Shown here in pieces: positions 1-7,525 of a stretch of 22,261 bases of DNA (position 1 is the stretch's first letter; every line of letters starts with the position of its first letter). The position numbers and the translations under genes were made by a program. Source of the DNA: an uncultured Selenomonadales bacterium (GTDB lineage: Bacteria; Bacillota; Clostridia; Christensenellales; QALW01); contig CAJKLB010000040.1 in NCBI GenBank assembly GCA_905200615.1, positions 1 to 22,261 on the forward strand. Direction: 5' to 3'. A model generated the notes under the pieces. The model saw only the letters and a list, made by a program, of their open reading frames with translations. It searched no databases and was not told the origin of the DNA.

Positions 1-56
1 TATTGATATATTTTAAAGAGAATACGAAAAGTTTTTAATAGAGCGGAGGTTTTTTT

Positions 57-1241
57 ATGGCAAAACATTTTTTTACATCGGAATCTGTTACGGAGGGACA
101 TCCGGATAAGATCTGCGATCAGATTTCCGACGCCATACTGGATACGATTTTTGAACAAGACCCCTATGCCCGCGTAGCTTGCGAGGTCTGCTGCACCACA
201 GGCTTAATTCTTATTATGGGTGAAATTACGACAACCGCCCAGCCGGATGTACAGCAAACGGCACGGAAGGTGGTGCTAGATATCGGTTATGACCGGGCTA
301 AATACGGCTTTGACGGACATACTTGCGGCGTAATTACCGCACTGGATAAACAGTCGCCGGATATTTCCATGGGCGTCAGTCAGGCACTGGAGCAGAAAAA
401 CGGCGAGAGTGACGCTAAATTTTCTACCGGCGCCGGCGATCAGGGGATTATTTTCGGGTATGCCTGCAATGAAACCAAGGAATTGATGCCGCTGCCGATT
501 TCTTTGGCGCATCAGTTGGCTAAGCAGCTGACCAAGGTGCGTAAACAGGGTGTTTTGGGATACCTTCGTCCCGACGGAAAAACGCAGGTGACTGTGGAGT
601 ATGATAACGGCATCCCTGTACGGGTGGATGCGATAGTCGTATCCTCTCAGCACGCGCCGGAGACGGAAATGGAACAGATCCGCCGGGATATTATCGAACA
701 GGTCATCAATCCGGTCATTCCTGCGCAGATGATGGATGAAAATACAAAAATCTTTATTAATCCCACCGGCCGGTTTGTCATCGGCGGTCCGCAGGGGGAC
801 AGCGGGTTGACGGGACGCAAAATTATCGTAGATACTTACGGCGGTTATTCCCGTCACGGCGGCGGTGCGTTTTCGGGCAAGGATCCGACGAAAGTGGACC
901 GCAGCGCGGCTTATTTCGCGCGGTATATCGCCAAAAATATTGTAGCTTCCGGCGCGGCCGATAAGTGCGAGGTTCAGCTGGCCTATGCTATCGGCGTAGC
1001 ACGTCCGGTTTCGGTGTTGGTTGAAACTTTCGGTACCACAAAAGTGGAAGAAGAGAAACTTGCCGACGCGGTAAATACCTTGTTTGATATGCGTCCGGAC
1101 GCAATTATTGAAAAACTGCAGCTTCGCCGTCCTATTTATCGGCAGCTTGCCGCTTACGGTCATATGGGCCGGGAAGAGCTGGGCGTAAAATGGGAAGAGA
1201 CAGATATGGCGGAAAAAATACAGAAATATTTGGGAATATAA
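57..1241 (+). CDS. metK: S-adenosylmethionine synthetase (methionine adenosyltransferase)
   Basis: MetK makes S-adenosylmethionine from methionine and ATP in the cytosol, releasing phosphate and pyrophosphate. The 394-residue protein has the usual bacterial length. It shows the N-terminal GHPDK motif (residues 14-18), the GAGDQG motif (125-130) and the C-terminal glycine-rich ATP/phosphate signature GGGAFSGKD...KVDRS (268-283). The ATG at 57 follows a GGAGG ribosome binding site at 45-49 with 7 bases of spacing. The stop codon at 1239-1241 overlaps the ribosome binding site of secA, so the two are probably co-transcribed. Only 56 bases of leader are visible, so an upstream SAM riboswitch, common for metK in this phylum, can be neither seen nor excluded. 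Identification is very secure. Confidence 0.98.
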   Translation: MAKHFFTSESVTEGHPDKICDQISDAILDTIFEQDPYARVACEVCCTTGLILIMGEITTTAQPDVQQTARKVVLDIGYDRAKYGFDGHTCGVITALDKQSPDISMGVSQALEQKNGESDAKFSTGAGDQGIIFGYACNETKELMPLPISLAHQLAKQLTKVRKQGVLGYLRPDGKTQVTVEYDNGIPVRVDAIVVSSQHAPETEMEQIRRDIIEQVINPVIPAQMMDENTKIFINPTGRFVIGGPQGDSGLTGRKIIVDTYGGYSRHGGGAFSGKDPTKVDRSAAYFARYIAKNIVASGAADKCEVQLAYAIGVARPVSVLVETFGTTKVEEEKLADAVNTLFDMRPDAIIEKLQLRRPIYRQLAAYGHMGREELGVKWEETDMAEKIQKYLGI

Positions 1242-1251
1242 GGAGAACAGA

Positions 1252-4005
1252 ATGGGATTTTTGGGTATCTTTGGTGATAATACAGCCCAGCAGCTTAGAA
1301 AAATCGAAAAAATTGTCAGCAAGATAGAAGCGCTGGAAGAATACATGAAGGGGATGGGCGACGAGGCGTTGCGGAATAAAACCGATGAATTCCGCAGCCG
1401 GCTGCAAAGCGGTAAGGAAACGTTGGATGATCTTTTGCCGGAAGCCTTTGCCGTTGTCCGTGAGGCCGCCTGGCGTGTGCTTGGATTGCGGCCGTTTCAT
1501 GTGCAGCTGATCGGCGCGGTGGTGCTGCATCAGGGGCGGATTGCCGAGATGCGCACCGGTGAAGGAAAAACGCTTACCGCAACGCTGCCGGCGTATCTGA
1601 ACGCGCTTTCCGGACAGGGCGTGCATATTGTTACGGTAAACGAGTATCTGGCCGGATATCAGTCTGAAATGATGAGCAAGCTTTTCGGCTTTTTAGGCAT
1701 GACGGTAGGGAATATTTACAACGGTATGAGCCGAGCCGATCGGCAGGCAGCGTATAATGCCGATGTTACCTACGGAACCAACAGCGAATTCGGCTTTGAC
1801 TATCTGCGTGACAATATGGCCGTTCGCGGCAGCGATCGTTCTCAGCGCAAGCTGAATTTTGCCATTGTGGATGAGGTAGACAGTATTTTGATTGATGAGG
1901 CTAGAACGCCTTTGATTATTTCTGGAATGGGCGGAGAATCTTCGGAAATGTACGGCAAAGCCAATGCCATCGTTAAGGGATTCCGTGGCCTTGCGGAAAA
2001 GGAGAACCGGGGCAAGCTGGATCTTGTGGATGAGGAATATGAAAAGGAACGGCTGAAATACGATTTTACTATCGATGAAAAAGCTCGTACGGTTTCCCTG
2101 ACCGAGCCGGGCGTGGCAAAGGTGGAAAAAGCTCTTGGTATTGAAGACCTTTCCGATCCGGCCAATACGGAGTTGGCTCATTTTATCAATCAGGCATTAA
2201 AAGCCAATTTCCTCTTTAAGCGGGATCGTGACTATGTGGTTACCGATGACGGACAGGTTAAAATCGTAGATGAATTTACCGGCCGTATCTTGGAGGGCAG
2301 ACGGTACAGCGAGGGCCTGCATCAGGCGATCGAAGCCAAGGAAAACGTAAAAGTAGCTCAGGAAAATCAGACGCTTGCCACTATCACGTATCAGAATTAT
2401 TTCAGAATGTATAAAAAACTTTCCGGTATGACCGGTACCGCCAAGACGGAGGAGGAAGAATTCCAAGGGATTTACGGATTGGATGTTGTGTGCGTTCCCA
2501 CCAATAAGCCTATGATCCGTAAGGATTTAAACGATAGGCTGTATAAGACCGTGCAGGATAAATTTGCCGCCGTGGTGGAGGAAGTAATCGCCCGCCACGA
2601 GACGGGACAGCCTGTTTTGGTGGGTACCGTTTCCGTGGAAATCAGTGAAAAAATCAGTGATATGCTGCGTCGGCGGGGAATTAAGCATGAGGTGCTTAAT
2701 GCGAAGCATCATGCAAAAGAAGCCGAGATTGTTGCGCAGGCAGGACGTTTGGGCGCGGTAACCATTGCTACCAACATGGCCGGACGCGGTACGGATATTC
2801 TTTTGGGCGGCAACCCCGATTTTATGGCGCGTAAAGAATTGAAAGGCCGGGGGTACGAAGAGGAAAAAATCGACCTTGCTACCGGACATCAGAACACGGA
2901 CGACGAGGAAATTCTGGCGTTAAGGGATGAGTATAACCGGCTGCTGGCCGAATATAAAAAGCTGACCGATGAGGAGCATATAAAAGTAGTAGAAACCGGC
3001 GGCCTTTGTATTTTAGGTACCGAGCGGCATGAAAGCCGGCGTATCGATAACCAGCTGCGCGGCCGTTCCGGACGGCAGGGAGATCCGGGTGTAAGCTGCT
3101 TCTTTATTTCCTTTGAGGATGATTTGATGCGCTTGTTCGGCGGAGATAAAATGAAGATGATTGCTTCCCGTGCTATGGGCAGTGAAACAATGGTGGAAGC
3201 GGGCATGCTTTCCAAAGCGATTGAAAATGCTCAAAAGCGTGTGGAAGGGCGGAACTTCTCCATTCGTAAAAATGTTTTGCAGTATGATGACGTGATGAAT
3301 AAACAGCGTGAATTGATTTATTCACAGCGCCGCCGCGTTCTCGAAGGAGAGGATGTTTCCGAATCCATTTTGGATATGACCGATAGAGTTATTGAACGCA
3401 CCGTACATCAGTTTACCGCTGATGCCGATAAAAATCAATGGAATATCAGCGGTCTGCTGGAGGAGCTTAAGCACATCTGTATTTCCCGCGAGGTGGAAAA
3501 GACTGAACTGGAAGGCCTTTCCCGTGAGGATATGATAGAAAAACTGCGTGAACTTGCCCGCGCGCGTTATGAAAAGCGAGCCAAAGAACTTGCTGAGGCA
3601 GGGCTGAGCATTAAGGATGTGGAACGGTTTGCGCTTCTGCAGTCGGTAGATCGGCACTGGATGGATCATATCGATGCGATGGATCAGCTGCGGCAGGGAA
3701 TTTCGCTGCGCTCTATGGCACAGAGAGATCCGCTGCAGGAATTTAAGATGGAAAGTTATGATATGTTTGAGGAGATGACCCGCTGTATTCAGGAGGACGC
3801 CGTACGGCTTTCGTTTAACGCCATGATTTCCGTAAACGCGCGTCCCAAAGCACCGAAAATTACCGGTGAGGGAAAGGCCGGAGACGCTCCGGCACGTCCG
3901 AAAAAGGCGGGACAGGCAGTCAGCGCGCCCAAGGTGGGCAGAAATGATCCCTGTCCATGTGGCAGCGGAAAAAAGTATAAACATTGCTGCGGTGCAGCAA
4001 AATGA
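1252..4005 (+). CDS. secA: Preprotein translocase ATPase subunit SecA
   Basis: SecA is the motor ATPase that drives unfolded secretory proteins through SecYEG. The 917-residue protein has Walker A TGEGKT (residues 102-107), Walker B DEVD (207-210) followed by the LIDEARTPLIISG stretch, and the helicase-type NMAGRGTDI and GRSGRQGDPG motifs in the second nucleotide-binding fold. It ends in a zinc-binding SEC-C tail with Cys901, Cys903, Cys912 and Cys913, which contacts SecB or phospholipid in relatives. The ATG at 1252 has AGGAG at 1241-1245, overlapping the metK stop. An oddity is that the motif usually written VN[DE]YLAxRDxExM reads VNEYLAGYQSEMM here (from residue 129), so the conserved Arg-Asp pair is Tyr-Gln. 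All other motifs look intact, so it should be functional. Gene order metK-secA-prfB suits a general growth operon. Confidence 0.98.
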   Translation: MGFLGIFGDNTAQQLRKIEKIVSKIEALEEYMKGMGDEALRNKTDEFRSRLQSGKETLDDLLPEAFAVVREAAWRVLGLRPFHVQLIGAVVLHQGRIAEMRTGEGKTLTATLPAYLNALSGQGVHIVTVNEYLAGYQSEMMSKLFGFLGMTVGNIYNGMSRADRQAAYNADVTYGTNSEFGFDYLRDNMAVRGSDRSQRKLNFAIVDEVDSILIDEARTPLIISGMGGESSEMYGKANAIVKGFRGLAEKENRGKLDLVDEEYEKERLKYDFTIDEKARTVSLTEPGVAKVEKALGIEDLSDPANTELAHFINQALKANFLFKRDRDYVVTDDGQVKIVDEFTGRILEGRRYSEGLHQAIEAKENVKVAQENQTLATITYQNYFRMYKKLSGMTGTAKTEEEEFQGIYGLDVVCVPTNKPMIRKDLNDRLYKTVQDKFAAVVEEVIARHETGQPVLVGTVSVEISEKISDMLRRRGIKHEVLNAKHHAKEAEIVAQAGRLGAVTIATNMAGRGTDILLGGNPDFMARKELKGRGYEEEKIDLATGHQNTDDEEILALRDEYNRLLAEYKKLTDEEHIKVVETGGLCILGTERHESRRIDNQLRGRSGRQGDPGVSCFFISFEDDLMRLFGGDKMKMIASRAMGSETMVEAGMLSKAIENAQKRVEGRNFSIRKNVLQYDDVMNKQRELIYSQRRRVLEGEDVSESILDMTDRVIERTVHQFTADADKNQWNISGLLEELKHICISREVEKTELEGLSREDMIEKLRELARARYEKRAKELAEAGLSIKDVERFALLQSVDRHWMDHIDAMDQLRQGISLRSMAQRDPLQEFKMESYDMFEEMTRCIQEDAVRLSFNAMISVNARPKAPKITGEGKAGDAPARPKKAGQAVSAPKVGRNDPCPCGSGKKYKHCCGAAK

Positions 4006-4040
4006 ATATATAGCCTAAAGGGCCTAAGGAGATGAGAAAT

Positions 4041-5148
4041 TTGATAGAGTTCGATTCATTCAAGCAGCGCGCGGCGCAGGCAGCCGCCAATATCAAATTG
4101 GCAGGTGAGTCCCTTTAACCCGGAAGGGATGAAGGAGAGAATCTTAGAGCTGAACGAGGAAATGGCCGAGCCGGATTTTTGGAATAATCCGGAAAAAGCA
4201 CAGGCAAAAAACAAAGAACTCGCGCATTTGGAAAATAAGGTAAAGGAATTGGAAGGCTTTGAAAAACGCCTGGAGGATATCGAGGCGATGATTGAGCTTG
4301 GCATGGAAATGGATGATGCCGATACGGCCGCGGAGGTAGAAAAAGAGCTTTCTTCTCTGGAGGAAGGAATCGAGCGGCTTCAGTTGGAAACCATGCTTAC
4401 CGGCGAATATGACGCCAATAACGCTATTTTGACGTTGCATGCGGGAGCGGGCGGCACCGAGGCACAGGACTGGACCGATATGCTTTTCCGAATGTACCGT
4501 CGGTATTGCGAGAAAAGCGGATATCAGGTGGAAATTCTGGATTATCTGGCCGGTGATGAGGCCGGGGTGAAAAGCGTGACCTTTCGCGCCGCTGGTGAAA
4601 ACGCCTACGGATTTTTGAAAGCGGAAAAAGGCGTGCATCGGCTGGTACGGATTTCTCCTTTTGACGCGAACAGCCGCAGGCATACTTCCTTTTCGGCTTT
4701 GGAGGTCATGCCGGAAATTGAAGACGAGGGCGCTATTGTGATTCCGCCGGAAGATATTGAGATTGAAACCCGGCGTTCCACCGGCGCGGGCGGACAGCAT
4801 ATTAATAAAACCGAGTCGGCGATCCGCATTCTTCACAAGCCTACCGGCATTATCGTGCAGTGTCAACAAGAGCGTTCGCAGATACAAAACCGTGAAACGG
4901 CGATGAATATGCTTCGCTCCAAGCTGATTGAGCTGCGGGAGCGCGAGCGGGAGGAAAAAGAACTGGAGCTGCGCGGTGATATAAAAAAAATCGAATGGGG
5001 CAGTCAGATCCGTTCGTATGTGTTCCATCCCTATAATATGGTAAAGGATCATCGCACCAATGTGGAAACTTCGAATATTCAGGCGGTAATGGACGGAGAC
5101 TTGGATCCGTTTATCCGCGCCTATTTAGGCAAAAAGGATAAGGAATGA
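4041..5148 (+). CDS. prfB: Peptide chain release factor 2, expressed by +1 programmed frameshift
   Basis: RF2 terminates translation at UGA and UAA. The gene is in two frames: codons 1-25 run from TTG 4041 to CTT 4113-4115, in-frame TAA follows at 4116-4118, and reading resumes in the +1 frame at AAC 4117, so the CDS is the join 4041-4115 plus 4117-5148. The product is 368 residues. Family landmarks fall exactly where E. coli RF2 has them: frameshift after codon 25, stop-recognition SPF at 205-207, catalytic GGQ at 250-252, Ser at 246. TTG 4041 is chosen because AAGGAG (4026-4031) lies 9 bases upstream; an in-frame ATG at 4032 abuts that site and is too close. A plain ORF caller would start the gene at GTG 4105 and lose the N-terminus. 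The stop at the shift site is TAA, not the usual TGA. Confidence 0.95.
4103..4119 (+). promoter_or_regulatory. prfB +1 frameshift site with TAA stop
   Basis: The site contains AGGTGA (4103-4108), an exact complement of part of the 16S rRNA 3' tail, then GTCC, the slippery codon CTT (4113-4115), stop TAA (4116-4118) and C (4119). In the well-studied arrangement, AGGGGG sits 3 bases before CTT-TGA-C. Low RF2 slows decoding of UGA, so the ribosome slips +1 and makes more RF2. Here the stop is TAA, and the Shine-Dalgarno-like stretch pairs in a different register and about one base further from the slippery codon. The frame change itself is required, because the 25-codon upstream frame matches RF2 N-termini and the downstream frame carries the rest of the protein. 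Confidence 0.88.
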
Positions 5149-6434
5149 AAGTAAAAAGTACGGCCATGCAAAAAATTTTCGGCTTTTTGATTGGGCTGCT
5201 TATGGTATATGCCGCGTTTTTTTCGGCGTTTTCTTCCATGCTTTACAGCCCTTCGTTTTATTTGAAGCAGGATGCCCGTTATCATATTACGCAGACTGCC
5301 GAATTGCGAAATGCCGATGAATACCGAAAAATTTATGACACGGTTATGAACGCTTTGAAAAGCGGAACCGACGAAGCGAAAACCGCGGTTGTAGTTAAAA
5401 AAGGCTATGCGGAGGATTTTTCCGATACCGTTGTTTCCGTGGGCAGCTTTACGCTTACAAAGGAATGGCACCTGTTTTCAGCGGATTTCACACTTAGCCG
5501 AAAGTATTTTGAAACCTTGAACAAACTGTATGATTGCGGTTATGATGAGGCACGCACGTTTTCTGTTAAATTTTTCAGCGGCGCCGCGGAAACGGCCTTT
5601 ATGCTGGATGATTTTACATTGGTACAGGACGGCGAAGAAGCGCTGCTGGCAAGCTCTGATGCGGAGAGTGAAGAACTGCCCGGCTGGCGTGTTTTTTCAC
5701 GGGGCGACGGAAGGGTGGAAAAAGTGCAGGAAGGGGCAAACAACTCCGTGGGTGCGGTGCTTTTTACACCTGACAGCACCGAAAGTATTTTGGCTTTTGC
5801 TCCCGGTGAAAAGGTAAGCGCGCTTGCCGCACAGGGAGAGCAAGTGCACTGCCGTATTTCCTTTTTTGCCCGTCTGCCTCTGGAGGCGGAAGCGGAAAAT
5901 ACAGAAGTTACCGTACAGTTTGCCTCCGGCAAGGAGAGTACGGCTGCTTCGGCGGCTGAAATCGTGGGCGGAGAACACAGACCCATGTTTGGCGCCAATG
6001 AGCTTGCACGGCTTGAAAAGGGATATCGTCTGCTGCTCGCGGGCAATATTCTGCGCTGGACGGCATTGGGCGTTTCTTTGGCGCTTGTTATTATCATCTT
6101 GGTAAAGGATCATCGCAAGGGGCTGCGCGGTGTCGGAGCGGTCTGCCTGCTTACAGTACTTTTGCTGCTTATTCTGCTGGACGGCACGGTGATGATTTGT
6201 ATGAGCCGAACAGCCGAACTGCAGCAAAGTCTTTACGGCGTTTTAGGAGCGGCGCCCATGGACGGAGAATTTTTACCTTTGGTGATGGGCAGTAATTATA
6301 TCAATGATTTTATAAAAGGATTTTTATCGTTTTTCACGTTTATCATGTGTATTCCCGTAGCGGCTTCGTTGCTGTTGCTTCGGCTTTCGGTGGTAAAAGA
6401 TGATTTTACAAACGATGATTATATGTATCAGTAA
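5145..6434 (+). CDS. Unrecognised membrane protein with large jelly-roll-like ectodomain
   Basis: No family was recognised for this 429-residue protein. It has one N-terminal membrane segment (about residues 8-30), a roughly 270-residue extracytoplasmic region, and three C-terminal membrane segments (about 303-322, 329-352, 380-403). The ectodomain shows two stretches resembling family 4/9 carbohydrate-binding jelly rolls: one ending KEWHLFSADF ... MLDDFTLVQDG (about 106-163), and a second opening PGWRVFSRGDG (from 169). This is an inference from pattern only. Its ATG overlaps the prfB stop by four bases (ATGA), and its own stop overlaps the tsaD start (TAATG), so it is translationally coupled inside a translation and tRNA-modification operon. 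It may be a surface sensor or adhesin, or a polymer-binding anchor. No catalytic motif was seen. Confidence 0.85.
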   Translation: MKVKSTAMQKIFGFLIGLLMVYAAFFSAFSSMLYSPSFYLKQDARYHITQTAELRNADEYRKIYDTVMNALKSGTDEAKTAVVVKKGYAEDFSDTVVSVGSFTLTKEWHLFSADFTLSRKYFETLNKLYDCGYDEARTFSVKFFSGAAETAFMLDDFTLVQDGEEALLASSDAESEELPGWRVFSRGDGRVEKVQEGANNSVGAVLFTPDSTESILAFAPGEKVSALAAQGEQVHCRISFFARLPLEAEAENTEVTVQFASGKESTAASAAEIVGGEHRPMFGANELARLEKGYRLLLAGNILRWTALGVSLALVIIILVKDHRKGLRGVGAVCLLTVLLLLILLDGTVMICMSRTAELQQSLYGVLGAAPMDGEFLPLVMGSNYINDFIKGFLSFFTFIMCIPVAASLLLLRLSVVKDDFTNDDYMYQ

Positions 6435-7525
6435 TGACGTATTTTGAAGTTGCGGAAAAAAAAGCGAAAGAGCTAAGAGAAAAAAACAGTGCGCTGCTTT
6501 TGGCTATCGAATCTTCTTGTGATGAAACCGGAGCGGCCGTGATAAAGGACGGCCGAACGGTTTTAAGCAATGTGATTGCCACGCAGATCCCTGTACATAA
6601 AAAGTACGGCGGCGTCGTGCCGGAGATTGCTTCGCGCAGTCATACCGAGGCGCTGGTTCCTGTGGTGGAACAGGCACTGGAGGATGCCGGTGTAGATTTT
6701 GCCGATCTGGAGGCGATTGCCGTTACACAGGGCCCCGGACTGATCGGCGCTTTGCTGACGGGCGTGAATTATGCCAAGGCATTGGCTTACAGCCTGAAGC
6801 TGCCGCTGGTGGGTGTGCATCATATTCAGGGACATATCTGTGCTAATTTTATTACATATCCGCAATTAAAGCCGCCGTTTATGGCGCTTGCCGTCTCGGG
6901 CGGCCACAGCCATATCTTAAAGGTAAATGATTATTGTGATTTTTCTCTTTTCGGTGCCACGCGGGACGACGCCGCAGGCGAGGCTTTTGATAAAGCCGCG
7001 CGCGTGCTGGGACTGGGATATCCCGGGGGCGCGGCTATTGACGCGCTGGCACGGCAGGGCAATCCGGATGCCTTCCGTTTTGCTACCAGCTTAGAGCGGG
7101 AGGAAAATTATGATTTTTCTTTCAGTGGTATGAAAACAGCGGTAATCAATTTAGTGCATCAGTTTGAGCAGAAAGGACAGGCGGCGCCCGCGGCGGATAT
7201 CGCGGCAAGTTTCCAGGCGGGCATTGTGCGAATGCTTGTTGAAAAAGCGGTAAAGGCTGCCGTTGATACGCGCTGTGATAAGCTTGTACTTGCCGGCGGT
7301 GTAGCGGCGAATACCCGTCTGCGGCAGGAGTTGGAACGAATGTGCCGTGCCGGGGGGATTGTACTTTATGCGCCGGAACCCAAGCTTTGTACCGATAACG
7401 CGGCCATGATCGGAGCGGCCGGATTTTATACTTTAATGCAGGGCAGAATTTCCGGTTTGGATATGAACGCCTTTGCTACCGGCGGACTTCGCGAGTTTTA
7501 TGAGGAGGAAAAACAGAATGTGTGA
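6434..7525 (+). CDS. tsaD: tRNA N6-threonylcarbamoyladenosine synthase subunit TsaD
   Basis: TsaD transfers the threonylcarbamoyl group from threonylcarbamoyl-AMP to A37 of ANN-decoding tRNAs, working with TsaB and TsaE. The 363-residue protein has the ASKHA-fold opening ESSCDETG (from residue 26), the metal-binding HxxxH at His130 and His134, the SGGHSH and DDAAGEAFDK motifs, and the late GGVAAN and TDNAAMIG motifs. The ATG at 6434 overlaps the preceding stop and lacks a clear ribosome binding site, so expression probably depends on translational coupling. This start gives about 20 extra charged residues (MTYFEVAEKK...) before the usual N-terminus; the only other plausible start, TTG at 6500, would slightly truncate the first strand. 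It overlaps metG by 8 bases. Confidence 0.97.
   Translation: MTYFEVAEKKAKELREKNSALLLAIESSCDETGAAVIKDGRTVLSNVIATQIPVHKKYGGVVPEIASRSHTEALVPVVEQALEDAGVDFADLEAIAVTQGPGLIGALLTGVNYAKALAYSLKLPLVGVHHIQGHICANFITYPQLKPPFMALAVSGGHSHILKVNDYCDFSLFGATRDDAAGEAFDKAARVLGLGYPGGAAIDALARQGNPDAFRFATSLEREENYDFSFSGMKTAVINLVHQFEQKGQAAPAADIAASFQAGIVRMLVEKAVKAAVDTRCDKLVLAGGVAANTRLRQELERMCRAGGIVLYAPEPKLCTDNAAMIGAAGFYTLMQGRISGLDMNAFATGGLREFYEEEKQNV

Noticed and set aside
1..56. SAM riboswitch upstream of metK
   Set aside because: Only 56 bases of leader are in the window; no aptamer core or terminator can be recognised in them.
276..1346. Long minus-strand open frame opposite metK (356 codons), and similar ones opposite secA, prfB, metG and the YidC fusion
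   Set aside because: They mirror strong plus-strand genes, lack ribosome binding sites and family motifs, and are expected by-products of the codon pattern on the coding strand.
4105..5148. prfB starting simply at GTG 4105 without frameshift
   Set aside because: It would lose the N-terminal 25 residues that match RF2 in length and pattern. The upstream frame has its own ribosome binding site and runs exactly into CTT-TAA-C.
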